A program made the translations under genes and the position numbers. The notes below the pieces were generated by a model. It did no database searches and was not told the DNA's origin. It saw only the letters and a program-made list of their open reading frames with translations. Positions 17,255-27,152 of a DNA stretch of 64,000 bases are shown in pieces. This DNA comes from Hyphomicrobium_A sp963726795 (GTDB taxonomy: Bacteria; Pseudomonadota; Alphaproteobacteria; Rhizobiales; Hyphomicrobiaceae). The DNA lies in assembly GCA_963726795.1 (NCBI GenBank), contig CAVSDD010000003.1, positions 248,001 to 312,000 of the forward strand, in the 5' to 3' direction. Each line of letters starts with the position of its first letter. Within the stretch, counting starts at the first letter, position 1.

Positions 17255-19471
17255 TTAGCTCGCTTCGCGCCGCGGCCCACGCCCCCGGCCACCGCCACCA
17301 CCGCCCTCACGACGTGGTGGACGCGCCGCACTGAACTCGGCCTCAGGATCGGGCTCGCCCTCAGCACGCGGAATTTCCTGCCCCGTCGCCTGGTCGATGA
17401 TCTTCATCGACAAACGAGTCTTGCCGCGCTCGTCAAAGCCGAGAAGTTTGACGTAAACCTCCTGGCCTTCCTTCACGACCTCGCCAACCGTCGCGGGACG
17501 GCCAGGCGCAAGCTGCGAGATATGTACGAGACCGTCCTTGGCGCCGAAGAAGTTCACAAAAGCGCCGAACTCCATGATTTTCACAACCTTACCCTTGTAG
17601 ATCGTGCCGACCTCGGGCTCGGACGTGATCTCCCTGATGCGTTTCAAAGCGGCCTCGATCGACTCGCGTTTGGAGGCAGCAACCTTCACCGTACCGTCAT
17701 CTTCGATGTCGATCTTGGCACCAGATTCGGCCACGATCTCCCGGATCACAGAGCCGCCCGAGCCAATCACTTCGCGAATCTTGTCGGTCGGGATCTTGAT
17801 GGTCTCGATGCGCGGAGCGTGCTCGCCCAGTTCGGTGCGCGCCGTGCCTAGTGCCTTCGACATTTCGCCCAGGATGTGCAGACGTCCCTCGCGTGCCTGG
17901 TCGAGGGCAACACGCATGATCTCCTCGGTGATGCCGGTGATCTTGATGTCCATCTGCAGGGAGGTGACGCCGGTTTCGGTGCCGGCCACCTTGAAGTCCA
18001 TGTCGCCAAGGTGGTCCTCGTCGCCGAGGATGTCCGACAGAACGGCGAAGTCTTCGCCTTCCTTGATCAAGCCCATCGCGATGCCAGCCACCGGCGCCTT
18101 GAGCGGAACGCCCGCGTCCATAAGTGCAAGCGAGGTGCCGCAGACGGTCGCCATCGAGGAAGACCCGTTCGACTCGGTGATTTCCGAAACGACCCGGATC
18201 GTATAGGGGAACTCCTCTGGGCCCGGCATCACAGGATGCACCGCGCGCCACGCCAACTTTCCATGACCGATCTCACGCCTGCCGGGCGAGCCCATACGGC
18301 CCGTCTCGCCAACCGAGAAGGGGGGGAAATTGTAGTGGAGCATGAATCGCTCTTTGCGTGTGCCTTCGAGCGCGTCGATGAACTGCTCGTCCTCGCCGGT
18401 GCCGAGCGTAGCAACGACGATCGCCTGCGTCTCACCGCGGGTAAACAATGCCGACCCGTGCGTCCGGGGCAACACGTGCACTTCCGAGAGGATCGGCCGC
18501 ACCGTCTTCAGGTCGCGCCCGTCGATGCGCTTGCCGGTCTTGACGATGTCGCCGCGCACAATCTCGCTTTTCAAATCCTTGAAGGCGCCTTCGAGCAGCA
18601 CCTTTTCGCTGGCGTCTCCCGCTGGCAGCTCAATACCGGCCAGGACCTTGTCGTGCGCCGTGCCAACGAGGTCATAACGCTTCTGCTTCTCCTTGGTGGA
18701 GAAAGCTGCGCGCAGGTCGGCCTCGGCGAGTTTCTTGACCTTGGCGGCATACTTCTTGGTATCGGGTAGCGCGATGTCCCAAGCGTCTTTGGCCGCCTTT
18801 TCAGCAAGCTTGATAATCGCCTTGATCACGGGCTGGAAGTGCTTGTGACCAAACATCACTGCTTCGAGCATCTGCTTCTCGTGCAGTTCCTTCGCTTCCG
18901 ACTCCACCATCATGACGGCGTCGACAGTGCCGGCGACAACCAGATCGAGCGAGCTGTCGTTCATCTCGTCGATCATCGGGTTAAGCACGAATTCGCCGCC
19001 AATGAGTCCGACGCGAGCAGCGGCGATTGGGCCGAGAAACGGTACGCCCGACAGAGTGAGCGCTGCCGAGGCTGCGACAAGAGCTAGGATGTCGGGGTCG
19101 TTTTCCATGTCGTGAGAGAGCACGGTGACGATGACCTGCGTCTCGTTCTTGAAACCTTCAACGAACAGCGGCCGAATGGGCCGGTCGATGAGGCGCGAGG
19201 TCAGGATCTCCTTCTCGGAGGGGCGCCCTTCGCGCTTGAAGAAGCCGCCGGGGATCTTGCCTGCGGCGTAGGTCTTCTCCTGGTAATTGACAGTGAGTGG
19301 GAAGAAGTCGATGCCGGGCTTGGGCGACTTTGCAGCGACGACGGTCGCGAGCACGCTGGTCTCGCCGTATTGGGCGTAGACGGCAGCATCGGCCTGACGA
19401 GCCATGCGGCCTGTCTCGAGCTTCAGCTTGCGCCCGCCCCATTCGATTTCCATGCGGTGAATGTCGAACAT
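17255..19471 (-). CDS. pnp: Polyribonucleotide nucleotidyltransferase (PNPase)
   Basis: PNPase degrades RNA 3' to 5' with phosphate and is part of the degradosome. The 738-residue product has two RNase PH domains (FFPLTVNYQEK, PGGFFKREGRPSEKE; then RTHGSALFTRGETQA and MGSPGRREIGHGKLA), an alpha-helical linker, a KH domain (IPTDKIREVIGSGGSVI) and an S1 domain (GTIYKGKVVKIMEFGAFVNF). An Arg/Gly-rich tail may bind RNA or RNase E. ATG 19471 (MFDIHRMEIEW) is the expected start. rpsO precedes it, the classical rpsO-pnp order. Confidence 0.96.
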   Translation of the reverse strand: MFDIHRMEIEWGGRKLKLETGRMARQADAAVYAQYGETSVLATVVAAKSPKPGIDFFPLTVNYQEKTYAAGKIPGGFFKREGRPSEKEILTSRLIDRPIRPLFVEGFKNETQVIVTVLSHDMENDPDILALVAASAALTLSGVPFLGPIAAARVGLIGGEFVLNPMIDEMNDSSLDLVVAGTVDAVMMVESEAKELHEKQMLEAVMFGHKHFQPVIKAIIKLAEKAAKDAWDIALPDTKKYAAKVKKLAEADLRAAFSTKEKQKRYDLVGTAHDKVLAGIELPAGDASEKVLLEGAFKDLKSEIVRGDIVKTGKRIDGRDLKTVRPILSEVHVLPRTHGSALFTRGETQAIVVATLGTGEDEQFIDALEGTRKERFMLHYNFPPFSVGETGRMGSPGRREIGHGKLAWRAVHPVMPGPEEFPYTIRVVSEITESNGSSSMATVCGTSLALMDAGVPLKAPVAGIAMGLIKEGEDFAVLSDILGDEDHLGDMDFKVAGTETGVTSLQMDIKITGITEEIMRVALDQAREGRLHILGEMSKALGTARTELGEHAPRIETIKIPTDKIREVIGSGGSVIREIVAESGAKIDIEDDGTVKVAASKRESIEAALKRIREITSEPEVGTIYKGKVVKIMEFGAFVNFFGAKDGLVHISQLAPGRPATVGEVVKEGQEVYVKLLGFDERGKTRLSMKIIDQATGQEIPRAEGEPDPEAEFSAARPPRREGGGGGGRGRGPRREAS

Positions 19472-19630
19472 GTCGGTTATTCCGTTCAGATCTGGTTTCG
19501 GTCTCGCAGCCAGGCCGATCCGCGGACCGCGGTGGCGCCGACTGCCGGGGTGAAGGGCGGCCGGGGGGCCGTCCCTAAGTGGGCAATGGCGCAGCTGCAA
19601 TGAGCAGCGCCGCGCCCAGGAATGTGCGCG

Positions 19631-19900
19631 TTAGCGGCGAATGCCGAGCTTCTCGATGATGCCCTGGTACCGCTGCTCGTTCTTGCGTTTCACGTAGTCG
19701 AGGAGTTGGCGGCGCTGGCTGACCATCTTCAGCAGTCCGCGACGCGAGTGATTGTCTTTCTTGTGCGTCTTGAAATGCTCGGTCAGATCGTTGATGCGTG
19801 CGGTTAGAATCGCGATCTGCACCTCTGGCGAGCCAGTGTCGTTGGCCTTGGTTGCATTCTCTTTGATAAGCGCGGTCTTGCTCTCGGGAGATATCGACAT
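19631..19900 (-). CDS. rpsO: 30S ribosomal protein S15
   Basis: The 89-residue product matches S15 exactly in length. Its signatures are TGSPEVQIAILTARINDLTEHFK, HKKDNHSRRGLLKMVSQRRQLLDYV and the terminal IEKLGIRR. S15 binds 16S rRNA early in 30S assembly. It precedes pnp by 159 bp. S15 autoregulation through its mRNA leader is known elsewhere; the 203-bp region upstream (19901-20103) is long enough, but no specific fold is claimed. Confidence 0.97.
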   Translation of the reverse strand: MSISPESKTALIKENATKANDTGSPEVQIAILTARINDLTEHFKTHKKDNHSRRGLLKMVSQRRQLLDYVKRKNEQRYQGIIEKLGIRR

Positions 19901-20103
19901 CGGGCATCCTTTCTCGTGGGGGTGGGTACGGGCTCTTTGCCCTGGCGCATGGCCGCAGCCGGGATGTCGTCCAGCAGGGTCTTGGCGCGAGTGAGCGTCT
20001 TATACACGACAGGGCTTGGCCCGCGAGGGGAAAGTCGCCGCCTTGCAGCAGCCCTTCGGGCTCATCCGGTCGGTGTTCTCATTTTGTGCCTAAAATAGCA
20101 TTT

Positions 20104-21021
20104 TCAACCGAAATTGAACACTCGGGTCGGTCGGAAGGCGCCCTTATCCAGCTCGCCGAGCGCCAGGACTCGGCCCTTGAAGTGCGCATACGCCGCGCCC
20201 CGCATAACCGGCGCATCGCGTCCCCGCACTAAGACCGACTGCCCGCGTGCCAAGCTTGCGGCGTCCCCCGGGCCAACAGGAAGGCCCAGCAGGGAATCGA
20301 GCGCCGCTTCAAGTGGGAGAAGCAGCGCCGCAAGAGCAGCCTCGCCGGCTTTGGCCGCGGCTTCCAATTCGGAAATCGAAACTCCAGTTGCCTCGTCGAA
20401 CGGCCCTACACGCATGCGGCGCAACGCGATCACGTGCCCGTGGCACGACAGTAGGCGCCCCATGTCGCGCGCGATGGCTCGCACGTAGGTGCCCTTGCCG
20501 CACTCTGCTTCCAGCACAGCCGTGTCGGCATCCGGCATATCAATCAGCCGCAGCTCCTCAATGACGACCGTGCGGGCTTCGAGCACGACCTCCTCGCCAG
20601 AGCGCGCGAGATCGTAAGCCCGGTTGCCGTCGACCTTGATCGCCGAGAAGCGCGGGGGCACCTGCTGGATTTCGCCCATGAACCGCGCAAGAATTGCTTG
20701 AATGTCGGCCGGGCTGGGTCGAGCCGGCGAGGTGGCGACGACCTCGCCCTCGGCATCATCGGTGTCGGTCTCCGCGCCAAAGCGCACGGAGAACCGATAA
20801 GATTTTTCTCCGTCAACGGCGAACGGCACCGTCTTGGTCGCTTCCCCGAACGCGATCGGCAAGATCCCGGTTGCAAGCGGATCAAGCGTGCCGGCGTGGC
20901 CGGCCTTCTGCGCCTCAAAAAGCCGTTTGGCGACGGCAACGGCATGCGTCGATGTCATTCCGGCCGGCTTGTCCAGCACGAGCCAGCCGTGAACCGGCCG
21001 GCCCTTTTTTTTGCGACTCAC
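20104..21021 (-). CDS. truB: tRNA pseudouridine(55) synthase TruB
   Basis: TruB isomerises U55 in the T-loop of tRNAs. The 305-residue protein begins with GWLVLDKPAGMTST, has the catalytic Asp in GHAGTLDPLATG, YRFSVRFGAETDTDDAEGE, and a C-terminal PUA-like segment. The start is a GTG at 21021 that overlaps the stop of the upstream membrane-protein gene (GTGA), so it is translationally coupled. Confidence 0.95.
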   Translation of the reverse strand: MSRKKKGRPVHGWLVLDKPAGMTSTHAVAVAKRLFEAQKAGHAGTLDPLATGILPIAFGEATKTVPFAVDGEKSYRFSVRFGAETDTDDAEGEVVATSPARPSPADIQAILARFMGEIQQVPPRFSAIKVDGNRAYDLARSGEEVVLEARTVVIEELRLIDMPDADTAVLEAECGKGTYVRAIARDMGRLLSCHGHVIALRRMRVGPFDEATGVSISELEAAAKAGEAALAALLLPLEAALDSLLGLPVGPGDAASLARGQSVLVRGRDAPVMRGAAYAHFKGRVLALGELDKGAFRPTRVFNFG

Positions 21022-21593
21022 GCTTGCCCCGTTTGCTGCAGCAGGGACGCGATGTTTTTCTGGCTGCGCTTTTGCGCCTCCGCGCTCATTCTTGTGAATA
21101 CGTCCCGGACAAACCCGTTGCGCTCAGCTTCACCAGTGAAAGCGCTGTCGGGGATGAAGAAGATCAGCGCCGCGTGGGCAAATGCCACCCCGTCATATGG
21201 CTTCAAGAGCTGGCTGATGCCATTCCATTTCACGTAATACTCAATCTGATCGCTCGCAATGCGCAGGCCGCCGTCATCCTGACGCAACCGGACTGCCGCG
21301 TCGAAATTGGCGCGGCCCCTTACTTCCTGCCTCGCGGCGCGTCCCACGAAATATATCGCCGCGAGAAACGCCACGATCCAAAGTGTAAACGCCGTCAGCC
21401 TCGGCAATCCCACGGACTCTTGCCAGCGCTCGAATGGTTTACCGAACACCGCAAGCAGCAGCAGCCCCACAAAGAAAACGCCAAGCAAGACCCAGTAACT
21501 GCTCCACACCGCAGGGAAAGCTTGGCGGCGCAGAGAGCGGCTAAGCTTCGTCAACCGCTCGAAAGGCACTTGGTACGTTAGCTCCCGATCCAA
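21018..21593 (-). CDS. YcxB-like two-TM membrane protein
   Basis: The 191-residue protein has two membrane helices (VWSSYWVLLGVFFVGLLLLAV and LTAFTLWIVAFLAAIYFV). A cytoplasmic beta-rich C-terminal part follows, with the YcxB-like signature YYVKWNGISQLLKPYDGVAF...IFFIPDSAF. The biochemical role of this family is unknown. It begins four bases after rbfA and overlaps truB by four, so it is embedded in the translation-factor operon. Confidence 0.7.
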   Translation of the reverse strand: MDRELTYQVPFERLTKLSRSLRRQAFPAVWSSYWVLLGVFFVGLLLLAVFGKPFERWQESVGLPRLTAFTLWIVAFLAAIYFVGRAARQEVRGRANFDAAVRLRQDDGGLRIASDQIEYYVKWNGISQLLKPYDGVAFAHAALIFFIPDSAFTGEAERNGFVRDVFTRMSAEAQKRSQKNIASLLQQTGQA

Positions 21594-21596
21594 TCC

Positions 21597-21995
21597 CTAA
21601 TCCTTATCGACGTCCTGGCGCACTTTGGGACTCGCAAGCAGCGCATCTATGCGGCTCGCTTCTTCAAAGGTTTCGTCGCGGCGGAACCGCACGTCGGGCG
21701 CGAACTTGAGATTGACCGCGCGCGCCACCTCGGCACGGATGAAGCGCTTGTTGCGTTCAAGCGCCTCGATCACCGCATCGGTATCGGTGCCTCCGAGCGC
21801 GACCACATAGACAGTGGCGAGCTTCAGATCATGGGACAATCGCACTTCCGGCACGGTTATGACGTGGGAGGCTATGACATCGTCGTGGATTTCTCCGCGG
21901 GCGAGCAGCTCGGCGAGTTTGTGGCGAACGAGCTCTCCTACGCGCAGCTGGCGCTGCGACGGCGGTTTCGCGTGCTCTGATTTCTTTCTGGACAT
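21597..21995 (-). CDS. rbfA: 30S ribosome-binding factor RbfA
   Basis: RbfA is a KH-like cold-shock maturation factor for the 30S subunit and binds near 16S helix 1. The 132-residue product shows PSQRQLRVGELVRHKLAELL, VTVPEVRLSHDLKLATVYV and KFAPDVRFRRDETFEEASRID. ATG 21995 is preferred; an upstream extension of 25 residues is not family-like. The order infB-rbfA-truB is conserved in bacteria. Confidence 0.93.
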   Translation of the reverse strand: MSRKKSEHAKPPSQRQLRVGELVRHKLAELLARGEIHDDVIASHVITVPEVRLSHDLKLATVYVVALGGTDTDAVIEALERNKRFIRAEVARAVNLKFAPDVRFRRDETFEEASRIDALLASPKVRQDVDKD

Positions 21996-22098
21996 CGTCT
22001 CATCCTGCCGGGATCGAACCGGCACGAGGCCGTGAAGCCTCATTGGTGCGCAGGGCGCCCCGTTCGACACTGGCGAACCTGGGCGCGCGTACGCGCTA

Positions 22099-24732
22099 TT
22101 AGAGCGTGCGCGTTATCGTTTCGACGTTGAAGCACTCGATAGCATCGCCGGCGCGAATATCCTGGTAGTTGGCAAACGCCATGCCGCATTCCTGACCTGC
22201 TGGAACGTCGCGCACTTCGTCCTTGAAGCGCTTCAAGGTCGAAAGCGTGCCCTCGTGGATCACCACGTCGTCGCGAATGAGCCGCACCTTGGCGCCACGC
22301 TCCACCTTGCCTTCAACGACGCGGCAGCCTGCGACTTTGCCAACGTGCGAGATGTTGAACACCTCGAGTATTGCCGCCTTGCCGAGGAATATCTCGCGGA
22401 TGGTCGGCGCAAGCAGACCGGACATCGCCTGCTTCACGTCGTCGACGAGATCGTAAATGATGTTGTAGTAGCGGATCTCGACGCCGTCGCGATCTGCAGC
22501 AGCTTTCGCCTGAGCGTTGGCGCGGACATTGAAACCAACGACGACAGCCTTAGAAGCATTTGCCAACGCCACGTCGGATTCGGTGATGCCGCCGACGCCG
22601 GAGTGCACGATCTGCGCCGCAACTTCGTCGGTGCCGAGCTTCTTGAGCGCTCCAGCAATTGCCTCGACCGAACCCTGCACATCACCCTTGACGAGAAGCG
22701 TGAAGTCCTTGCGCCCCGTATCCTTCAACTGCTGCATCATCTGCTCAAGCGTGCGCGGCGTGCCGGCAGAGCCCATGGTGTCGCGCCGTTTGCGCACACG
22801 GTAGTCGGTGATTTCACGCGCACGACTGTCGCTCTCGACAACCGCGAACTGATCGCCGGCTTCGGGCGCGGAATCAAAGCCCAGGATCTCAACCGGGACA
22901 GATGGCCCTGCGGCCGGCGTGTTCTCGCCGTGCTCGTCGATCAGAGCGCGCACGCGTCCCCAAGCCTTGCCGGCGACGACGATGTCGCCCACGCGTAGGG
23001 TTCCACGTTGCACCAGAACAGTGCCAACTGGTCCACGACCGCGTTCGAGCTTTGCTTCAACGACGATGCCTTCTGCGGAGCGGTTTGGATTGGCCTTCAG
23101 ATCGAGAAGCTCAGCCTGCAGGTGGATCGCCTCCAGCAGCTTATCCAGATTTGTGCCCTTCACGGCCGAGACCGGCACGTCAAGCGTTTCGCCCGACATG
23201 CTCTCGACCACGATCTCGTGCTGCAAAAGCTCCGTGCGAACCCGGTTGGGATCCGCCTGCGGCTTGTCGATCTTGTTGATCGCAACGATGAGCGGCACGC
23301 CCGCGGCTTTGGCGTGATTGATGGCCTCAATCGTCTGCGGCATGACGCCATCGTCGGCCGCCACGACGAGAACCACGATATCGGTAACCTTGGCACCACG
23401 CGCGCGCATGGCGGTGAATGCCTCGTGGCCAGGCGTATCAATGAACGTCACCTTGTCGCCGAGCGGCGTAGTCACCTGGTAGGCGCCGATGTGCTGAGTG
23501 ATGCCGCCAGCCTCGCCCGCGACGACGTTGGTCTGGCGGATCGCGTCCAGCAGCGACGTCTTGCCGTGATCGACGTGGCCCATGATGGTGACGACGGGGG
23601 CGCGCGATTCCAGCACACCTTCGTCGTCTTTCCCGCCAATGAAGCCGCTCTCGACATCGGCCTCGGAAACGCGCTTGGGTGTGTGGCCGAACTCCTGCAC
23701 GATGAGCTCAGCGGTATCGACGTCGACCACATCATTGATCTGATGCATCGCGCCTTCCTTCATCAGGAACTTGATGACATCGACGGCGCGTTCGGTCATG
23801 CGATTGGCGAGTTCTTGAATGGTGATAACCTCAGGGATCACCACCTCACGCACGATCTTCTCTCGATTCTGCGGAATGCCCATCGCCTTGAGCTTTTCGC
23901 GCTCGCGCTTGCGCTTTAGCGAGGCCAGCGAGCGCTCCCGCTGCTTCTCGTCGAAGGCGTTATTGATCGTGAGCTTGACGCGCTCGCGGCGCTCGTCAGC
24001 CTTCACCGGCGGAGTGCGCGTTCCTGGCTTGCGTGCACCTTTAGGTGCTCCGCGAGAATCCTCTTCCTCATTAACCTCTGCGACCGGGCGCCCGACGCGC
24101 CTTGGTGGCTCGGCCTCCGTCTTCACACGCGGCGAGACTGGAATGTCGATCTCACGCGGTTTACCGCCTTCGCGCGGCTGCAGCGCAGGATTGAACGACG
24201 TGCGTGCCCTGGCGCCAGGAGCGCTGTCCGACCTTGTATGCCGACGCTCGGTGTCGGCCCTCGGGGAGCTCGGAGCGCTTCGGGTCTCGGCAGCCTTGGG
24301 AGCGGGCGCGGCTTGCGCGGCGGCAGCCTGTGCGGCAACGGCCACAGGCGGTGGCGTGCGAGCGCGCTCGGCCTCCTCCTGGTCGTTGCGGATCTTCGCG
24401 GCTGCGAGCGCGCGCGCGCGCGCCTCGCGCTCGTCCTCGGACAGTGTTCTTCCAGCTGGCGTCGCAGCCGACTTTTCGGGAGCAACCGTGTCCGCCTTGG
24501 CCGGCTTCTTCGTGGCGACCTGCGGCTCTGGCTCGTGCACCTCTACCGGCGAAGCCTCGGTCTCCGTACCGCCGAGCTTGCGTGTCCTGCGCTTTTCTAC
24601 GACGACCGACTTGGAGCGGCCATGCGAGAAGTTTTGCCGGACATGTCCGGATTCGACCGTCCGCTGCAGGGACAGCGGCTTGCGCGCGCCCCCGCGCATG
24701 GTCTTCTCGGTAGTGTCCTTGGTTTCTGTCAT
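22099..24732 (-). CDS. infB: Translation initiation factor IF-2
   Basis: The 877-residue GTPase recruits fMet-tRNA to the 30S subunit. A long, low-complexity N-terminus rich in Ala, Glu, Lys and Arg (about residues 1-260) is typical. It is followed by the G domain with GHVDHGKTSLLDAI (P-loop), DTPGHEAF (G3) and NKIDKP (G4), and then by domains II-IV. ATG 24732 (MTETKDTTEK) is the start; ten extra upstream residues do not look coding. Confidence 0.96.
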   Translation of the reverse strand: MTETKDTTEKTMRGGARKPLSLQRTVESGHVRQNFSHGRSKSVVVEKRRTRKLGGTETEASPVEVHEPEPQVATKKPAKADTVAPEKSAATPAGRTLSEDEREARARALAAAKIRNDQEEAERARTPPPVAVAAQAAAAQAAPAPKAAETRSAPSSPRADTERRHTRSDSAPGARARTSFNPALQPREGGKPREIDIPVSPRVKTEAEPPRRVGRPVAEVNEEEDSRGAPKGARKPGTRTPPVKADERRERVKLTINNAFDEKQRERSLASLKRKREREKLKAMGIPQNREKIVREVVIPEVITIQELANRMTERAVDVIKFLMKEGAMHQINDVVDVDTAELIVQEFGHTPKRVSEADVESGFIGGKDDEGVLESRAPVVTIMGHVDHGKTSLLDAIRQTNVVAGEAGGITQHIGAYQVTTPLGDKVTFIDTPGHEAFTAMRARGAKVTDIVVLVVAADDGVMPQTIEAINHAKAAGVPLIVAINKIDKPQADPNRVRTELLQHEIVVESMSGETLDVPVSAVKGTNLDKLLEAIHLQAELLDLKANPNRSAEGIVVEAKLERGRGPVGTVLVQRGTLRVGDIVVAGKAWGRVRALIDEHGENTPAAGPSVPVEILGFDSAPEAGDQFAVVESDSRAREITDYRVRKRRDTMGSAGTPRTLEQMMQQLKDTGRKDFTLLVKGDVQGSVEAIAGALKKLGTDEVAAQIVHSGVGGITESDVALANASKAVVVGFNVRANAQAKAAADRDGVEIRYYNIIYDLVDDVKQAMSGLLAPTIREIFLGKAAILEVFNISHVGKVAGCRVVEGKVERGAKVRLIRDDVVIHEGTLSTLKRFKDEVRDVPAGQECGMAFANYQDIRAGDAIECFNVETITRTL

Positions 24733-24776
24733 GCTCTTCTCGTTGAAACTCCAATAATCCAAGGTGCTCGAGCCCT

Positions 24777-25481
24777 TCAGGATGCGCCCAAGCCCGACCG
24801 GTAGCGCTGCAAGCGCTCGGCCTCCCTCAGAAACCGCTGTGTGGCTCCGCCCTGTTTGAGGCCAGCATGTACCACATTTGCCCGCCCGATGGCCAAGCTC
24901 AATTCTTCAATGGTGAGCCAATCAACAACGGTCCCGGACTGGCCTTTTTCCCGCCCGATCGCCACGAATTTACGGTCTAGCCTGCCCTTGCCGTCGGCAG
25001 CTGCGTCAGAGCCATGCACAAGTGCAAAGGCTCGGCCGCCGTCGAGGAGCTTCTCTACCTTTTCAAAGCCGGTAGTGAGGACACCCGCCTTGTTGGCCAG
25101 CGAGAGGGCGTCGAGGGCACGTTTGACAAATAATGCCTCAACCGCATCCGACAAGTCCGGGGGCACCGTCACCTGGCGCTTCAGGCTTTTTGCAAATGCA
25201 TTTCCGGCAGCAGCGGCCGACACCGTTATCTTGTCGGCCGTAACCCAGACGCCACGCCCGGGGAGCTTGCGTGCAAGATCCGGAACGATGCCACCGGCGG
25301 GATCTACGACGAACCGCAGGAGGTCGTCGGGAGAGCGTTCGGTACGCGTGACGACGCAGCGGCGCAGCGAGCCGGCCATCTCCGGGCCCTCGCCCTTATC
25401 TTGCTGCTGCTCATCAACTCCCAATCCCAATCCGCTTTCCTCGAATGCCTCGACATTCCCACTAGCCTTCGGCGGCAGCAT
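24777..25481 (-). CDS. YlxR (DUF448)-L7Ae fusion RNA-binding protein
   Basis: The 234-residue product joins an N-terminal YlxR domain (RRCVVTRTERSPDDLLRFVV...GRGVWVT) to an L7Ae/YlxQ-like domain (ALDALSLANKAGVLTTGFEKVEKLL...FALVHGSDAA). In Firmicutes the two are separate genes, ylxR and ylxQ, between nusA and infB. Alphaproteobacteria commonly carry this fused form. RNA binding is expected, but the target is unknown. ATG 25481 overlaps nusA by 20 bp; ATG 25379, directly before the YlxR domain, is an alternative. Confidence 0.82.
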   Translation of the reverse strand: MLPPKASGNVEAFEESGLGLGVDEQQQDKGEGPEMAGSLRRCVVTRTERSPDDLLRFVVDPAGGIVPDLARKLPGRGVWVTADKITVSAAAAGNAFAKSLKRQVTVPPDLSDAVEALFVKRALDALSLANKAGVLTTGFEKVEKLLDGGRAFALVHGSDAAADGKGRLDRKFVAIGREKGQSGTVVDWLTIEELSLAIGRANVVHAGLKQGGATQRFLREAERLQRYRSGLGAS

Positions 25482-27120
25482 CTTTGCCGCCCTCGCCGGC
25501 GTCTGCGCCAGCATCGCCTTCGCCCGTCTCGTCCGCGACTGGCGGAAGCAGATCCTCGGCCTTGATCCAGCCGGCCTGCACACGCGCCGCCATGATCATG
25601 TCCTCGGCTTCCTTGCGACCTATTTCGAAGGATTCGAGCACGCCCTTGTGACGAACGGGCTCTGAGTCTTTTTCTTTCTTGCGCTCGGTCCAGCCAACAA
25701 GGTCGTCGGTGGCGCAATCTGCAAGGTCTTCGACCGTCTTGATGCCGTTCTCGCCGAACGCCACCATCATCGCGGTGGTTACGCCGGAAACTTTTGCCAG
25801 ATCATCGGCGACTCCGAGTTCGCGCCGCTTGGCATCGCGGTCGGCTTCCTGCTTCTCGAGGTATTCGCGGGCCCGCGTTTGGATTTCGTTGGCGGTGTGC
25901 TCGTCGAATCCCTCGATGTGCGCGATCTCAGACGGGTCGACGAACGCGACCTCCTCGATCGAGGCAAAACCTTCGGTCACGAGCAGCTGGGCAATGACCT
26001 CGTCGACATCAAGCGCTTCCATGAGCATCTGCGAGCGCTCGGCGAACTCTTTCTGGCGGCGTTCCAACTCCTCTTGCTCGGTAAGGATGTCGATGTCCCA
26101 GCCGGTGAGTTGCGAGGCAAGCCGCACATTCTGGCCACGCCGGCCGATTGCGAGCGAGAGCTGGCTTTCGGGCACCACCACCTCGATGCGGTTGGTGTCC
26201 TCGTCGAGAACGACCTTCGTCACCTCGGCAGGCGCCAGCGCATTTACGATGAAGCTCGCCGCGTCCGGGTTCCACTGAATGATGTCGACTTTTTCGCCCT
26301 GCAGCTCGTTGACGACGGCCTGCACGCGCGATCCGCGCATGCCGACGCAGGCGCCGACTGGATCGATGGACGAATCCTTAGAAATCACCGCGATTTTGGC
26401 GCGGGAGCCCGGATCACGCGCAACCGATTTGATCTCGACGACGCCGTCGTAGATCTCAGGCACCTCCTGGGCAAACAGCTTCGACATGAACTCGGGGCGG
26501 GCGCGCGAAAGGAAAATCTGTGGCCCGCGCTGCTCGCGGCTGACGTTGTAGATGTAAGCGCGGATACGATCGCCATACCGCACGTTCTCGCGCGGGATCA
26601 TCTCGTCGCGACGAATGACACCTTCGGCGCGCCCCAGGTCGACGATGACGTTGCCGTATTCGACCCGCTTCACGGTGCCGTTGACGATCTCGCCGAGGCG
26701 GTCCTTGTACTCGCTATAATGGCGCTCGCGCTCTGCCTCGCGCACCTTCTGCACGATCACCTGCTTGGCGTTCTGTGCGGCGACGCGGCCGAAATCCAAG
26801 GGTGGCAGCGGCTCCGCGATAAGATCGCCGATCTTTGCGTCCTTGTTGCGCTGCTGCGCTTCCTCAAGCGTAACCTGCGTTGAATCGTTCTCGACGAGTT
26901 CGACGACCGCCAAAACGCGCGACAACCGAGCCTCCCCGGTCTTGGGATCTATCTCGCAGCGGATGTCGTTTTCCGCGCCGTACCGCGATTTCGCGGCTTT
27001 CTGGATCGCGTCCTCCATAGCCTCGATGACGATCTTGCGGTCGATCGATTTTTCGCGGGCTACCGCGTCGGCGATCTGCAAGAGCTCCAGCCGATTGGCA
27101 CTGATGCCGGCCATTGCCAT
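25462..27120 (-). CDS. nusA: Transcription termination/antitermination factor NusA
   Basis: NusA binds RNA polymerase and modulates pausing, termination and antitermination. The 552-residue protein has the N-terminal RNAP-binding domain (ADAVAREKSIDRKIVIEAMEDAIQKAA), an S1 domain (LGEIVNGTVKRVEYGNVIVDLG), two KH domains (CVGMRGSRVQAVVNELQGEKVDII; AIGRRGQNVRLASQLTGW) and helix-hairpin-helix repeats, then a short acidic/Ala/Gly tail. ATG 27114 is an alternative start two codons in. Confidence 0.96.
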   Translation of the reverse strand: MAMAGISANRLELLQIADAVAREKSIDRKIVIEAMEDAIQKAAKSRYGAENDIRCEIDPKTGEARLSRVLAVVELVENDSTQVTLEEAQQRNKDAKIGDLIAEPLPPLDFGRVAAQNAKQVIVQKVREAERERHYSEYKDRLGEIVNGTVKRVEYGNVIVDLGRAEGVIRRDEMIPRENVRYGDRIRAYIYNVSREQRGPQIFLSRARPEFMSKLFAQEVPEIYDGVVEIKSVARDPGSRAKIAVISKDSSIDPVGACVGMRGSRVQAVVNELQGEKVDIIQWNPDAASFIVNALAPAEVTKVVLDEDTNRIEVVVPESQLSLAIGRRGQNVRLASQLTGWDIDILTEQEELERRQKEFAERSQMLMEALDVDEVIAQLLVTEGFASIEEVAFVDPSEIAHIEGFDEHTANEIQTRAREYLEKQEADRDAKRRELGVADDLAKVSGVTTAMMVAFGENGIKTVEDLADCATDDLVGWTERKKEKDSEPVRHKGVLESFEIGRKEAEDMIMAARVQAGWIKAEDLLPPVADETGEGDAGADAGEGGKDAAAEG

Positions 27121-27152
27121 GAGTTACTTCCTCCTCACAAGATCCGCGCCGT

